Numbered from the stretch's first letter, positions 24,818-35,360 are shown. The stretch is DNA of 64,000 nucleotides from Rhizobium aethiopicum (GCF_014197535.1 NZ_JACIFV010000001.1:1-64000); one strand, 5' to 3'. Notes: generated by a model from the letters alone, not told the origin. A program made the numbers and translations.

Positions 24818-27358
24818 TCAAACCACCGTGCCGGATTTCACACCAGCATCCGTCTTGTTGCTCTCTTCTCCATCGGGAGCCTCCGGCCGCAGCCGGAAGA
24901 CGATCAACACGGGAGCAGCGATATAGATCGAAGAGAAAGTGCCGAGAGCGACTCCGAAGAGCATCGTAAAGGAGAAGGAGCGGATGACGTCACCGCCGAA
25001 CAGATAGAGCGCCAGCAAGGCGAGCAACGTCGTCGCCGCCGTCAGGACAGTGCGCGACAATGTCTGGTTGATCGAGGCATCGATCAGGATCGGCAACGGC
25101 ATCTTCCTGTATCGTTCAAGATTCTCGCGCATCCTGTCATAGACGACGACCGTGTCGTTCAGGGAGTAACCGACGATGGTCAGCACGGCGGCGATGCTCG
25201 TCAGGTTGAACTCGATGCCGGTCAGCACGAAGAGACCGAGCATGATGATGACGTCGTGCAGCGTGGCAATGATGGCGCCGACGGCGAACTGCCATTCGAA
25301 GCGGAACCAGATGTAGATCAGGATCGCCGCGAGTGCGGCTGCGACACCGAGCGTCGCCATCATCGTCAATTCGCCCGAAATGGCGGGGCCGACGACCTCG
25401 ACGCGGCGGAAATCGTAATCGGCCTCGAGTTCGCCGCGCACCAGCGTCGCCGCCGATTGCTCGGCATTCTCGCCGCCGCCCTGGGACGCGATGCGGATTC
25501 GTGCATTCGACGGCCCGCCCGTACGCTCGACGCTCACCTCGCCAAGATTGAGATCGTCGAGGCGCGATTTGAGGTCAGCGATGTCGGCATTGCCCTGTTT
25601 CGCCGTCACCTCGATGAGCGAGCCGCCGGTGAAATCGATGCCGAGCTGCAGGCCAACGGTAGCAAAGGCTGCCATGGCGGCCAGCGAGATCACTGCCGAC
25701 GCCGTGAAGACATAACGGCGGATCCCCATGAAACGCACATTGGCGTGCTCGAAAAGATGCGCGAGAACGCTCTTCGGCAGATGCCTGGGATGGCGCGCTT
25801 TCAGCCAGGCGGCGACGATCGAGCGCGTCAGCGTGAAAGCCGTGATGACGGTCGTCAGAATGCCGAACGCCAGCGTCACCGCGAAACCGCGAATGGACTC
25901 GCTGCCGAGAAACAGGAGAATGATGGCGGCAATGAAGATCGTGACATTCGCGTCGACGATCGTTGCGAAGGCGCGCGAGAAGCCGCGGCCGACGGCCTGC
26001 TCAAAGGAGGAACTGGCTCTTTCCTCTTCGCGGATACGCTCATAGATCAGCACGTTGGAATCGACCGCCATGCCGACGATAAGCACGATGCCGGCAATGC
26101 CGGGCAAAGTCAGCGTGGCGCCGGCGAGGCTAAGAGCGGCGACGATGAAGATCAGGTTGAAGAAGAGCGAGACGACCGCGATGGCGCCGAGAATACGGTA
26201 GAGCGCGATCATCAGCGCTGCGACCAGCACGACGGCGACGAGACCGGCAATCAGGCCGGAGAAAATGGAGCCGGCGCCGAAGCTCGGGCTGACACTGCGC
26301 TCCTCGACGCTCGTCAGCGTCGCCGGCAGAGCGCCGGCGCGCAGCATCACCGCAAGGTCGCGAACGCCGTCCTCGGAGAAATTCGCCGAAATCCGGCCCT
26401 CGCCGCCGGTGATCGCCGCATCGATGACCGGTGCAGACATCACCTGATCATCAAAGACGATGGCAAGGTGCTTGCCGATATTTTGCGCTGTCGCCTGCGC
26501 CAGCCGCTGCGTGCCCTCCGCATCGAGGCGATAGTCAATCGAGGTATCCTGCGTCTGCGGATCGACGACAGGCTCGATATCGACCATGTTGCTGCCGGTG
26601 ACGAATTCCGTGCGGTCGACGAGATAAGGAACAGGCGGATCGTCGAGCGAATAGAGCACCTGCGAACTGGCCGGCCAGCGGCCGTTCAGCGCCTCCTGCC
26701 CCGACATGCTTTCGTCGAGCAGATGAAAGGAAAGCTTTGCCGGCTGGTTCAGAATATTCTTCAGCCGCTCCGCGTCGACGGATCCCAGCACCTGCACGAC
26801 GACCCGGTCTTCGCCATCGGGGCGAACCTGAAAGTCTTTATAACCGAAACCGGCGATGCGGCGGCCAACGATATCGAGCGACCGGTTGCGGGCCGAGGCA
26901 ACGTCGGCGGTGATGCCGGGATCGGATATCTGCAGCGAGAGCTGCCCTTCCTCGCCCTGCCGCAGCGCTAGGCCAGGGCCTGAATGTTCGTTCCCGGTCG
27001 TCAGAGGCTTCAGGAGATCGACCGCCTTTTTCGCCTCATCCGGATCGGTAATCCGGACAGCGACAGTCTGGCCGTTGCCGGTCAGCCCGGTATAGCGGAT
27101 GCCGGCACCTCGCAGCGCCTTGCGCACATTCGCGACCGTCTCTTCCAAGCGGTCTTTGACGATATCGGAACGCTCGACCTTAAGAACGATATGCGAACCG
27201 CCCTGCAGGTCGAGACCGAGTGTCGCGCGGCCGTTTTGCCACCATCCCGGCAGAGAAGAGCGCTGCGCCTCGCTCAGGAGATTGGGCGCAGCAACGACGA
27301 CGGCCGCAAATGCAACCAGCCAAATCAGAAGTGTTTTCAAGCGGGAAAAATGCAACAT
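24818..27358 (-). CDS. secDF: Fused protein translocase subunits SecD and SecF
   Basis: An 846-residue inner-membrane protein. The SecD half has an N-terminal membrane segment (residues 8-26), GLDLQGGSHIVL at about residue 50, a large periplasmic part and five membrane segments. The SecF half shows GIDFTGGSLIEV and its own six segments, with AAVLTIVGYSLNDTVVVYDRMREN near the end. It uses proton flow to pull exported proteins through SecYEG. The fusion is common in alpha-proteobacteria. yajC is 45 nt upstream. Confidence 0.97.
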   Translation of the reverse strand: MLHFSRLKTLLIWLVAFAAVVVAAPNLLSEAQRSSLPGWWQNGRATLGLDLQGGSHIVLKVERSDIVKDRLEETVANVRKALRGAGIRYTGLTGNGQTVAVRITDPDEAKKAVDLLKPLTTGNEHSGPGLALRQGEEGQLSLQISDPGITADVASARNRSLDIVGRRIAGFGYKDFQVRPDGEDRVVVQVLGSVDAERLKNILNQPAKLSFHLLDESMSGQEALNGRWPASSQVLYSLDDPPVPYLVDRTEFVTGSNMVDIEPVVDPQTQDTSIDYRLDAEGTQRLAQATAQNIGKHLAIVFDDQVMSAPVIDAAITGGEGRISANFSEDGVRDLAVMLRAGALPATLTSVEERSVSPSFGAGSIFSGLIAGLVAVVLVAALMIALYRILGAIAVVSLFFNLIFIVAALSLAGATLTLPGIAGIVLIVGMAVDSNVLIYERIREEERASSSFEQAVGRGFSRAFATIVDANVTIFIAAIILLFLGSESIRGFAVTLAFGILTTVITAFTLTRSIVAAWLKARHPRHLPKSVLAHLFEHANVRFMGIRRYVFTASAVISLAAMAAFATVGLQLGIDFTGGSLIEVTAKQGNADIADLKSRLDDLNLGEVSVERTGGPSNARIRIASQGGGENAEQSAATLVRGELEADYDFRRVEVVGPAISGELTMMATLGVAAALAAILIYIWFRFEWQFAVGAIIATLHDVIIMLGLFVLTGIEFNLTSIAAVLTIVGYSLNDTVVVYDRMRENLERYRKMPLPILIDASINQTLSRTVLTAATTLLALLALYLFGGDVIRSFSFTMLFGVALGTFSSIYIAAPVLIVFRLRPEAPDGEESNKTDAGVKSGTVV

Positions 27359-27403
27359 TCTCTCGACGATCTTCCGATCCGGCGGTTCCGCCGTTATCGC
27401 TTG

Positions 27404-27751
27404 TTACGCCGCGTCGGCCTTGACAGGCTCACCCTTCACGCGAACGTCCGAAATGCCGCTGCGGACGATGCGCACGCGAACACCTTCGGCAATCTCGACT
27501 TCGACTTCCTTATCGTCGACCACCTTCGTCACCTTGCCGACAAGACCGCCGCCGGTCACGATCTGGTCGCCACGGCGGATCGCCTTGAGGGTTTCCTCAC
27601 GTTTCTTGGCCTGCGCGCGCTGCGGCCGGATCAGCAGGAAATACCAGACGACCATCAGCGGCACGAACAGGATGATCATTTCGAAACCGGAACCGCCGAA
27701 TCCTGTTGCGGTATCGGTCGCAGTCTGGGCGAATGCCGGGGTGATGAACAT
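27404..27751 (-). CDS. yajC: Preprotein translocase subunit YajC
   Basis: A 115-residue protein: one membrane segment near residues 23-44 (MIILFVPLMVVWYFLLIRPQ), then the basic linker RAQAKKREETL and the YajC domain GDQIVTGGGLVGKVTKV. It is the auxiliary partner of SecDF and heads the yajC-secDF operon. Length is typical. ATG 27751 has GAGGAG about 8 nt upstream. Confidence 0.96.
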   Translation of the reverse strand: MFITPAFAQTATDTATGFGGSGFEMIILFVPLMVVWYFLLIRPQRAQAKKREETLKAIRRGDQIVTGGGLVGKVTKVVDDKEVEVEIAEGVRVRIVRSGISDVRVKGEPVKADAA

Positions 27752-27956
27752 GCTAAACTCCTCAGGCTTCTATGGCGGAACTCCGCCTGCTTTTCAGGTT
27801 GCCGGACTATAGTTGCCGCTTGGATGAATGCAACAGAAACAGCCGGGAACAGTACCGATTCCGCTGCCTCATAACCTTTCCGTCGGCAAAACGCCATGGT
27901 AGGCGGCATCGAAAGATCAAAGCGGCTTGCCGCAGCGAGAAATCAGGAGGCCCACG

Positions 27957-28829
27957 ATGACCGAGGAAATCAACACCGCCCTGCTTGCCGAACTGAAAAG
28001 GCTCGCTGATGCCGTGCAGCGGCTGGCCGGGCCGGCACCTGCCGTCAACGATTGGAATGCGGCCGACTGTTTCGTCTGGGCACCGTTGCGTCAGTATCTG
28101 CAGCCGGTGAAGAAGCCGAACCGGGTGGCGCTGAAGCTCATCCGCGGCGTCGACCACGTGCGCGATATCCTGCATGAGAATACGGTGCGGTTCGCCGAGG
28201 GTTATGCCGCCAATAACGTGCTCCTTTGGGGCGCGCGCGGCATGGGCAAATCCTCGTTGGTCAAGGCCGTGCATGAGGATGTCAGGCGCGAAAGCGGCGT
28301 CGCGCTGAAGCTGGTCGAAGTGCATCGCGAGGATATTGCCAGCCTGCCCACCCTGCTCGACCTCCTGAAAGACACGCCGTACCGTGTGATCGTCTTCTGC
28401 GACGATCTCTCCTTCGATCACGACGACACCGCCTACAAGTCGCTGAAGGCGGCACTCGATGGCGGCGTCGAAGGGCGGCCCGACAATGTGCTCTTCTACG
28501 CCACGTCAAATCGGCGCCACCTCCTGCCGCGCCACATGATGGAAAACGAGCAGTCGACGGCGATCAATCCATCGGAAGCCGTCGAGGAAAAGGTTTCGCT
28601 ATCTGACCGCTTCGGTCTTTGGCTCGGCTTTCATAAATGCAGCCAGGAAGACTATCTCGGCATGATCGACGGCTATGCCGATCACTTCAAGCTCGGCCTC
28701 GACCGCGACAAGATGCATGCCGAGGCGCTGGAATGGGCAACGACACGCGGCGCGCGCTCCGGCCGCGTCGCCTGGCAATATATCCAGGATCTGGCCGGAC
28801 GCATGCGCGTTCATATCGACCGGGCGTAG
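27957..28829 (+). CDS. DUF815 ATP-binding protein
   Basis: A 290-residue AAA-like ATPase of the DUF815 family. Walker A is GARGMGKSSL (about residues 91-100), Walker B VIVFCDDLSF, and the sensor-like ATSNRRHLLP follows. ATG 27957 has a strong AGGAGG. It is divergent from yajC and convergent with the LysM/M23 lipoprotein gene, with a shared terminator between them. Close relatives are annotated as ATPases only; no substrate is known. Confidence 0.87.
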   Translation: MTEEINTALLAELKRLADAVQRLAGPAPAVNDWNAADCFVWAPLRQYLQPVKKPNRVALKLIRGVDHVRDILHENTVRFAEGYAANNVLLWGARGMGKSSLVKAVHEDVRRESGVALKLVEVHREDIASLPTLLDLLKDTPYRVIVFCDDLSFDHDDTAYKSLKAALDGGVEGRPDNVLFYATSNRRHLLPRHMMENEQSTAINPSEAVEEKVSLSDRFGLWLGFHKCSQEDYLGMIDGYADHFKLGLDRDKMHAEALEWATTRGARSGRVAWQYIQDLAGRMRVHIDRA

Positions 28830-28875
28830 GCGCCTTCCGTCAATCCGTTTCATTGCGACCAGGTCTAAAAATGAC

Positions 28876-28902
28876 AAAAGCCCGGCTGGTGGCCGGGCTT
28901 TT
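28876..28902. terminator. Bidirectional terminator between DUF815 gene and lipoprotein gene
   Basis: AAAAGCCCGGC-TGGTG-GCCGGGCTTTT is a perfect 11-bp stem with A tract on one side and T tract on the other, serving both convergent genes. Confidence 0.92.
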
Positions 28903-28923
28903 GCGCTCCCTGGTACGCTATAC

Positions 28924-30504
28924 CTATTCCAGGAAAGTCATCGGGTTGACCGGCGATGCGTCCTTGCGGACCTCGAAATGGACCTGCGGCTGCTTGACAT
29001 CGCCGCTCATGCCGGAGACGGCGACGGTCTGACCGCGCTGGATCTTCTGACCGCGGGTGACGCTCAGCGTGTCGGCGTTGCCATAGACGGTGACGGTGCC
29101 GTCGTCGTGACGGACAAGAACCGTGTTGCCGAGCTCCTTCAGGCCGTTGCCGGCATAAATGACGACGCCGTTTTCCGCGGCCTTGATCGGCGTACCCTGC
29201 GGCACCGAAATGTCGATGCCGTCATTGCGGTTGCCGTTGACGTTGGCGCCATAGGCGGCAATCACCTGGCCGCGGACCGGCCAGCGATATTTGCCGATGC
29301 CGGTCGATTCCGGCGCGTCGGAGCTGACGTCGGATTTCTTCTCGACATCGTCAACGGTCTGACTGGCGACCGGCGCCTTGTAGGGCTGAACGGACGCGGT
29401 CTGCTGGGCGGGCGCCGGATCAGCCGGCTTCGACTCGACCTTCTCAGCCGGGATCGAGGCGGTCTTGACAGTGTCGGCACCGCCGTTCGGCAGCTTCAGG
29501 GCTTGTCCCACACGCAGCGAATTCGCCGAAAGGTTGTTGGCGGCCTTGAGATCGTCGATGTTGGTGCCGGTCGCCTTTGCGATCTTCGCCAGCGAATCTC
29601 CTTGCTTGACGACATAGCTGCCGGCCGGCGTCTTCGGGTCTTTGCCGGCGCCAACCGGAACCTTGCCGGTGGGATCGGCGCTCGCCACGGTCTTGTCCCG
29701 CGCGGAATTGGCGCCGGGGACGACAGCAACCTTCTGTTCCGGCGCCTTGGCCGGGTCCGGCATATTGCCGGGCTTGGAAAGATCGGCCGCCTGCGAAGCC
29801 GCCTTGGCCGCATTTCCGCCATTGAACGTCGGGATCAGGATTGCCTGGCCGGGCTTGGCGGCCGAGGCCATCTTCAGATTGTTGACGCGCAGGATTTCCT
29901 TTTCCGGAACGCCAAAGCGCCGGGATAAGGTCGCAATGCTCTCACCCGGACGCAGCGTGACGGAAGGCGCGTTGGTCGCGGACCAGCCGGAAACCTTCGG
30001 CGTCGTGCCCGTCGTCAGAGAATCGGGCGTCGGCTTCGGGGCGGCCGGCGCTACGAGCCGCTGCTTTTCAGGCTGCGCCGAAGCCGGGAAGGGCTGGGCA
30101 AGCGCGACTTCCCTTTCCCGCTGCCGGGACGGCGCAGCAGTGGTCGGAGCAGCAAGCTCGGAACGCTGTATCGAGACGGGTGAGGAAGCGATGCGTGCAC
30201 TCGACGTGCGCACCGGTTCGTAACTCTGGCGCGCCGGATAAGGCTGATTGAGCGTATTGCCGCCACCGTAACCCGACTGACTGGCGACGGCGGAACCGCC
30301 GAGATCGGCGCGCGGCACCGGATCGCCTTGCTGACCGCCGCGCGGAATGGAACTGGTGGTGATCTGATCCTGCCCTGAGGAGGAAAACAAGCCGCCGAAC
30401 CGTGTCACATCGGAACTGCAGCCTGTTGCGGCACTCGCCAGCAGGCCCACAACCAGGAGATTACCGGCCGACTTACCGAACTTCGGCGAAAGACTGAAAC
30501 GCAT
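28924..30504 (-). CDS. LysM/LytM (M23-like) lipoprotein, degenerate endopeptidase, NlpD/DipM-like
   Basis: A 526-residue exported lipoprotein. The signal ends in LLASAATGC with lipidated Cys29. Two LysM domains are seen near residues 185-225 (LRPGESIATLSRRFGVPE) and 305-345 (VKQGDSLAKIAKATGTN), with Pro/Ala-rich linkers, and a C-terminal M23 domain at about residue 430-520. The M23 metal residues are not kept: RNDGIDI replaces R-H-G-ID, YGNADTL replaces Y-A-H-L and PQVHFEV replaces PHLHFEV. It should therefore be a noncatalytic activator of cell-wall hydrolases, as NlpD, EnvC and DipM are. ATG 30504 is preferred to 30528. It follows pcm in the same direction. Confidence 0.88.
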   Translation of the reverse strand: MRFSLSPKFGKSAGNLLVVGLLASAATGCSSDVTRFGGLFSSSGQDQITTSSIPRGGQQGDPVPRADLGGSAVASQSGYGGGNTLNQPYPARQSYEPVRTSSARIASSPVSIQRSELAAPTTAAPSRQREREVALAQPFPASAQPEKQRLVAPAAPKPTPDSLTTGTTPKVSGWSATNAPSVTLRPGESIATLSRRFGVPEKEILRVNNLKMASAAKPGQAILIPTFNGGNAAKAASQAADLSKPGNMPDPAKAPEQKVAVVPGANSARDKTVASADPTGKVPVGAGKDPKTPAGSYVVKQGDSLAKIAKATGTNIDDLKAANNLSANSLRVGQALKLPNGGADTVKTASIPAEKVESKPADPAPAQQTASVQPYKAPVASQTVDDVEKKSDVSSDAPESTGIGKYRWPVRGQVIAAYGANVNGNRNDGIDISVPQGTPIKAAENGVVIYAGNGLKELGNTVLVRHDDGTVTVYGNADTLSVTRGQKIQRGQTVAVSGMSGDVKQPQVHFEVRKDASPVNPMTFLE

Positions 30505-30688
30505 TGACTCGACCCACTGAGAACGCAACCATTTGTGAGTCTATTAAAACGCGTTAGTATTACCACGTGGTTAAGACGCTGGAATCAGTGCGATATTTTT
30601 GAGAAGTTGATAACCATAGCTTACGGGTGAAAAATCGCAGTGTCCCGAAGGTGATGCCGAAAAGTGCGCGGGCTTTCGGACGCCGGCT

Positions 30689-31342
30689 CTACAGCAGCGA
30701 GGCAAGACGCGGAACGATCGGCAGGTAAGGAGCTTCGAACAGTTCCTCGCGTTCGAAACGGCTGCCGGTTTTCGTCAGCCGCACCATGCGACACTCATTT
30801 TCGGAAATCATCAGCGGCGCAATCATCGAACCGCCGGAAACGAGCTGATCGGTATAAAAGCGCGGCATGGCATTGAATGCGGCGGTGACCAGAATACGGT
30901 CGAAAGTGCCCTCTCCCTGCATACCGGCGCTGCCGTCGGCGTGGCGGATGACGACGTTGCGCAGACCGAGCGATTCCATGCGCCGCTGTGCTGCCGCCGT
31001 CAGCGTCTTGTAGCGGTCGATCGACAGAACACGCTCGGCCAGACGGCCCATGACAGCGGCGGTGAAGCCGCTGCCGGTGCCGACTTCCAGGACGCGCTGC
31101 CCCGGTTTGAGCTTCAGGTGATGCAGGATGCGGACGACAAAATCGATGCCTTCAAGGAAGGCGCCGCATTCGATCGGTATCGTCCGGCTCGAATAGGCGT
31201 CGTCGGAAAATTGCGGCGGCACGAACAGCGAGCGCTGCGTCTGCTCGACCGCCGTCAGCAGATCGAGATCCGAGATACCTTCGGCGCGCAGTCTGAGGAC
31301 AAGCGCCGCGAAGCCCTCCTTCTCCGCCAGTCTTGCCGTCAA
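30689..31342 (-). CDS. pcm: Protein-L-isoaspartate O-methyltransferase
   Basis: A 217-residue SAM methyltransferase that starts repair of isoaspartyl residues. Family blocks: [39 protein letters not shown] (SAM motif I), [11 protein letters not shown] and [11 protein letters not shown]. Its ATG overlaps the surE TGA by 4 nt, the classical surE-pcm pairing. A second, more distant homologue occurs at 53256. Confidence 0.94.
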   Translation of the reverse strand: MTARLAEKEGFAALVLRLRAEGISDLDLLTAVEQTQRSLFVPPQFSDDAYSSRTIPIECGAFLEGIDFVVRILHHLKLKPGQRVLEVGTGSGFTAAVMGRLAERVLSIDRYKTLTAAAQRRMESLGLRNVVIRHADGSAGMQGEGTFDRILVTAAFNAMPRFYTDQLVSGGSMIAPLMISENECRMVRLTKTGSRFEREELFEAPYLPIVPRLASLL

Positions 31343-32112
31343 ACTTGTGCTCCGTATCCCAGGGCCCGCGCCACGCGGTCCGTCACGGAATAATCGGTCA
31401 GATCCAGTTTCAAAGGCGTTACCGAAATCTTGTTATGCTTCAGGGCGTGAATATCGGTGCCTTCGATGAAGGCACCGGCACGTTCGCCGAACTTCAGCCA
31501 GTAATAGGGAAATCCCCGACCGTCGGAGCGGGCGTCGACCTGCAGGTTGAAGGCAAGCTTGCCCTGCATGGTGACCTCTGCGCCATCGACCTCGTCGGGG
31601 CGGCAGTTCGGGAAGTTGAGATTGAGGAACGTACCGTCCGGCAGGTCCAGCACCATCAGTTTTTCCAGAAGAGCCGGCGCATGCGCTTCGCAGACCTCCC
31701 AGGGCACGATGCGCGCGCCGTTCTCGTAAAGATAAGCTTGGCTCAGCGCAAAGGAGCGGACGCCCTGCATCGTGCCTTCGATGGCGCCGGCGATCGTGCC
31801 GGAATAGGTCACGTCGTCTGCGACGTTCGAACCCGAATTGACGCCGGAGAGAACGAGATCAGGCTTGATGTCCATCACCTGCCGGATGCCCATGATGACG
31901 CAATCCGTCGGCGTGCCGCGCAAGGCGAAATGCTTGTCGGAAATCTTGCGCAGCCGCAACGGCTCTGACAGGCTCAGCGAATGGGCCAGACCGCTCTGGT
32001 CGATCTCGGGCGCCACGATCCAGACGTCGTCGGATAGTGTGCGGGCGATCCGCTCCAGCGCGGCAAGGCCTTCGGCATGGATGCCATCGTCATTCGTGAG
32101 CAGGATGCGCAT
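31339..32112 (-). CDS. surE: 5'/3'-nucleotidase SurE
   Basis: A 257-residue metal-dependent phosphatase. The start [15 protein letters not shown] carries the metal-binding Asp pair (Asp8, Asp9); [10 protein letters not shown] holds the second metal site, and TPTDCVIMG and [11 protein letters not shown] are usual blocks. Lies 4 nt downstream of serS and overlaps pcm by ATGA. It hydrolyses nucleotides during stationary phase and stress. Confidence 0.96.
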   Translation of the reverse strand: MRILLTNDDGIHAEGLAALERIARTLSDDVWIVAPEIDQSGLAHSLSLSEPLRLRKISDKHFALRGTPTDCVIMGIRQVMDIKPDLVLSGVNSGSNVADDVTYSGTIAGAIEGTMQGVRSFALSQAYLYENGARIVPWEVCEAHAPALLEKLMVLDLPDGTFLNLNFPNCRPDEVDGAEVTMQGKLAFNLQVDARSDGRGFPYYWLKFGERAGAFIEGTDIHALKHNKISVTPLKLDLTDYSVTDRVARALGYGAQV

Positions 32113-32116
32113 CGCC

Positions 32117-33400
32117 TCAGGCCGCCCGTTCGATCTTGGTCATTCCGCCCATATAGGGCAGCAAAACGTCCGGAATCGTGACGGAGCCGTCTTCATTCAG
32201 ATAATTTTCAAGGACGGCGATCAGGCAGCGGCCGACGGCGGTACCGGAGCCGTTCAGCGTGTGCACGAACTTGTTGCTCTTGTCGTCCTTGCCGCGGTAG
32301 CGCGAGTTCATACGCCGGGCCTGGAAATCGCCGCAGACCGAGCAGGAAGAGATCTCGCGGAAGGCATTCTGCCCCGGCAGCCAGACTTCGAGATCGTAGG
32401 TCTTGCGCGAGCCGAAGCCCATATCACCGGTGCAAAGGGTCATCGTGCGGAAATGCAGGCCAAGGCGCTTCAGCACTTCCTCGGCGCAGGCGGTCATCCG
32501 CTCGTGCTCGGCGATCGAACTTTCGGCATCGGTGATCGAGACGAGTTCGCATTTCCAGAACTGGTGCTGGCGCAGCATGCCGCGTGTGTCGCGCCCGGCC
32601 GAGCCCGCTTCGGAGCGGAAGGACGGCGTCAACGCGGTGAAGCGGAGCGGCAGCTTTTCCTGGTCGAGGATCTCCTCGCGCACCAGATTGGTCAGCGTCA
32701 CCTCCGCCGTCGGGATGAGATAGCGGCTGTCGGTCGTCTTGAAGAGATCCTCTTCGAACTTCGGCAGATTGCCGGTACCGAACAGCGCTTCGGCGCGGAC
32801 CATCAGCGGCGAGCTGACTTCGGTATAGCCGTGCTCGCTGGTGTGAAGGTCGATCATGAACTGGCCGAGCGCCCGTTCGAGCCTGGCGAGCGGCCCGGTC
32901 AGAACCGTGAAGCGCGAACCGGAGAGCTTGGCGGCACGCTCGAAATCCATGTAGCCGAGCGCTTCGCCGATTTCGAAATGCTCCTTCGGCGTGTGGTTCC
33001 AGCGCGGCTTTTCGCCGACCATGCGGGTGACGACATTGTCATGCTCGTCCTTACCGACCGGCACGTCATCGAAGGGGATGTTTGGTATACGCGAAAGCGC
33101 GTCGTTGAGTTCTGCCGTCAGTTGCCGTTCTTCTTCCTCGATCGCAGGCAGCAGGGTCTTGAGTTCGGCGACCTCGGCCTTCAGCTTCTCGGCGAGCTCG
33201 CCGTTCTTCTGGGCCATCGCCGCGCCGATTTCCTTGGAGGCAAGGTTGCGGCGAGACAACATGTCCTGCGCCTTCTGCACGGCCGAGCGGCGCTTTTCAT
33301 CGAGGGCGACGAGACTTTGGGCCAGAGGCTCCGCGCCGCGCTTGGCAAGGGCGGCATCGAGCGCTTCGGGATTCTCACGGATCCATTTGATATCGAGCAT
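32117..33400 (-). CDS. serS: Serine--tRNA ligase
   Basis: A 427-residue class II synthetase. It starts [20 protein letters not shown], which is the serS coiled-coil arm that grips the long variable arm of tRNA-Ser. Motif 2 is [21 protein letters not shown] and motif 3 is [21 protein letters not shown] 33400 was chosen; the open frame reaches 33439 without similarity. It lies between tatC and surE on the same strand, a common alpha-proteobacterial order. Confidence 0.97.
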   Translation of the reverse strand: MLDIKWIRENPEALDAALAKRGAEPLAQSLVALDEKRRSAVQKAQDMLSRRNLASKEIGAAMAQKNGELAEKLKAEVAELKTLLPAIEEEERQLTAELNDALSRIPNIPFDDVPVGKDEHDNVVTRMVGEKPRWNHTPKEHFEIGEALGYMDFERAAKLSGSRFTVLTGPLARLERALGQFMIDLHTSEHGYTEVSSPLMVRAEALFGTGNLPKFEEDLFKTTDSRYLIPTAEVTLTNLVREEILDQEKLPLRFTALTPSFRSEAGSAGRDTRGMLRQHQFWKCELVSITDAESSIAEHERMTACAEEVLKRLGLHFRTMTLCTGDMGFGSRKTYDLEVWLPGQNAFREISSCSVCGDFQARRMNSRYRGKDDKSNKFVHTLNGSGTAVGRCLIAVLENYLNEDGSVTIPDVLLPYMGGMTKIERAA

Positions 33401-33496
33401 CGTCGTTCCAGGTCGTTGCAACAGAAATGACCCGGCCAAAGCCTGACCGGGCCTCGACCGGATGAGACGGCGTCGTAAAAGGGCTTCCGGATCGCC

Positions 33497-34324
33497 TCAG
33501 ACGCTGTCGGTCTTGGCAACGTCCGCGGATCCGGTTTCCTTTTCGAGCGCCTGCCGGGCACGCTGGCGCTCCACGAGTCGCGCCGCATAGATGGAAATCT
33601 CGTAGAGAAGGATCGTTGGTAGCGCAAGACCGATCTGGGACATCGGATCCGGCGGCGTCAGCACGGCGGCGACGACGAAGGCGAGCACGATGGCGAACTT
33701 GCGCTTCTCGGCGAGCCATTGCGACGTCAGCAGACCGACGCGGGCAAGCAGGGTCGTAATGACGGGCAGCTGGAAGACGAGGCCGAAGGAGAAGACCAGC
33801 GTCATGATGAGGCTCAGATATTCCGAGACCTTCGGCATCAGCGAGATCGCCACCTCGTCATGTCCCGGCGCCTGCTGCATCGACAGGAAGAACCACATGA
33901 CCATCGGCGTGAAGAAGAAATAGACGAGCGCTGCCCCCATCAGGAACAGGACCGGCGACGCGATCAGGAACGGCAGGAAGGCCTGGCGCTCGTTCTTGTA
34001 GAGGCCGGGCGCCACGAACTTATAGACCTGGGCCGCAATGATCGGGAAAGCGACCACCAGGCCGCCGAACATCGCCACCTTGACCTGGGTAAAGAAGAAC
34101 TCCTGGGGCGCGGTATAAATCAGCTGGGCCTTCTCGACGTCGAGATGCGCCCATTCCACGGCCGTCTTGTAGGGAATGACCAGATAGTTGAAGAGATGCT
34201 TGGCAAAAAAGAAGCATACAATAAAGGCGATGAAGAACGCCCCGATCGACCAGATCAGCCGCGTGCGCAGCTCCATCAGGTGCTCGATCAGTGGCTGCGG
34301 CTTGTCTTCGATGTCACCGCTCAT
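33497..34324 (-). CDS. tatC: Sec-independent protein translocase TatC
   Basis: A 275-residue inner-membrane protein with six predicted membrane segments. The N-terminal cytosolic start PLIEHLMELRTRLIWSI holds the twin-arginine recognition Glu. FVAPGLYKNERQAFLPF lies in the first periplasmic loop and FGLVFQLPVITTLLARVG in later segments. It forms the receptor with TatB. Its ATG overlaps tatB's TGA (34324-34321). Confidence 0.96.
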   Translation of the reverse strand: MSGDIEDKPQPLIEHLMELRTRLIWSIGAFFIAFIVCFFFAKHLFNYLVIPYKTAVEWAHLDVEKAQLIYTAPQEFFFTQVKVAMFGGLVVAFPIIAAQVYKFVAPGLYKNERQAFLPFLIASPVLFLMGAALVYFFFTPMVMWFFLSMQQAPGHDEVAISLMPKVSEYLSLIMTLVFSFGLVFQLPVITTLLARVGLLTSQWLAEKRKFAIVLAFVVAAVLTPPDPMSQIGLALPTILLYEISIYAARLVERQRARQALEKETGSADVAKTDSV

Positions 34325-34935
34325 GCCTCGTCCTTCTTCTTCGTCTGCGTCGGTTTCTTCGCCGTTGCAGGCCTCCTGACGGCCGCGGCCCGCTTCGGCT
34401 TTTCCACCGGTACGGCAACGGCTGCGGCAGCGTCGACCTTGTCAGCAGCCTTGACGCGTGGCTTGCGCACGGCCTTGGGCTTGTCGGCGACCGTACCGGT
34501 CTCGGCAATCGCTGCCGCGACGGGCTCAGGCTGCGCCGGCGCCGGCACCGGGGGCGGCATTTCCGGGAGGCTCATCGACGGCGTCGGGGCCGAGACGGCA
34601 GTCGGCGGCACTTCGGTCTTATTTTCCGGAGCCGAAGTCGTCTTCTGCAAGTCGGCCTTGATCTCGTTGCCCATCTGGCGAAGCGGGTTCATCGCTTCAC
34701 GCAGGCTGTTGACCGGGTTGAGCTTCTGGGCGTCGCTGATCGTCTGGCGCACATCGTCAAGCTCGGCTTCGCGCAACGCTTCGTCGAACTGCGCCCGAAA
34801 CTCACCCGCGACCTTGCGGGCGCGCTGCGTCATCTTGCCGAAAGCACGCAGCATCGGCGGCAAATCCTTCGGACCGACAACGACGATCAGCACGACCGCG
34901 ATGACCAAAAGCTCGGTCCAGCCAATATCGAACAT
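34321..34935 (-). CDS. tatB: Sec-independent protein translocase TatB
   Basis: A 204-residue protein starting MFDIGWTELLVIAVVLIVVVGPKDLP, the TatB membrane hairpin and Gly-Pro hinge, followed by a long amphipathic and then Ala/Pro/Lys-rich cytoplasmic tail. It receives substrate from TatC. The C-terminal tail is longer than in enterobacteria but usual in rhizobia. Confidence 0.95.
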   Translation of the reverse strand: MFDIGWTELLVIAVVLIVVVGPKDLPPMLRAFGKMTQRARKVAGEFRAQFDEALREAELDDVRQTISDAQKLNPVNSLREAMNPLRQMGNEIKADLQKTTSAPENKTEVPPTAVSAPTPSMSLPEMPPPVPAPAQPEPVAAAIAETGTVADKPKAVRKPRVKAADKVDAAAAVAVPVEKPKRAAAVRRPATAKKPTQTKKKDEA

Positions 34936-34986
34936 GCAAGGCTCCTGGACGGGAAGCGCGGGGGCTGCGCTTTTTCCCGGACTTGA

Positions 34987-35178
34987 TTACTTCGTTTCGT
35001 CGGCCTTGTGATCGACGGTCTTTGCCGTTTCCGGCGCGTCTTCGTCCGTCATGCCCTTCTTGAAGCTCTTGATGCCTTTGGCGACATCGCCCATCAGTTC
35101 CGGAATCTTGCCGCGACCGAACAACAACAGCACGATGACCAGAACGATCAGCCAGTGCCACATGCTAAGAGAACCCAT
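34987..35178 (-). CDS. tatA: Sec-independent protein translocase TatA
   Basis: A 63-residue pore-forming subunit: [21 protein letters not shown], then [21 protein letters not shown]. The [12 protein letters not shown] amphipathic helix is characteristic. ATG 35178 was chosen over a longer 73-residue frame from 35208, because the family starts at MGS. tatB begins 51 nt downstream. Confidence 0.96.
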   Translation of the reverse strand: MGSLSMWHWLIVLVIVLLLFGRGKIPELMGDVAKGIKSFKKGMTDEDAPETAKTVDHKADETK

Positions 35179-35360
35179 CACTCTAACTCCCTGTTTCGAT
35201 GTTCCCACGATGTAAGGATTTCTAACACCGTTTCCAACATCAAGCCCTTTGAACTGCGCTTAATGTCACGGTATCGCCCTTTATGACAAGCCACTGACCC
35301 GTCGAAAAATCGTGAGCACTATTGTTTTCGTCATGCGTTGCAAAAGCAAGAGGAAGTCCT

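Noticed and set aside
24755..26971. 738-codon + strand open frame opposite secDF
   Set aside because: It mirrors secDF in a high-GC genome; its composition is Arg/Asp/Gln-rich with no motifs, while secDF is unmistakable.
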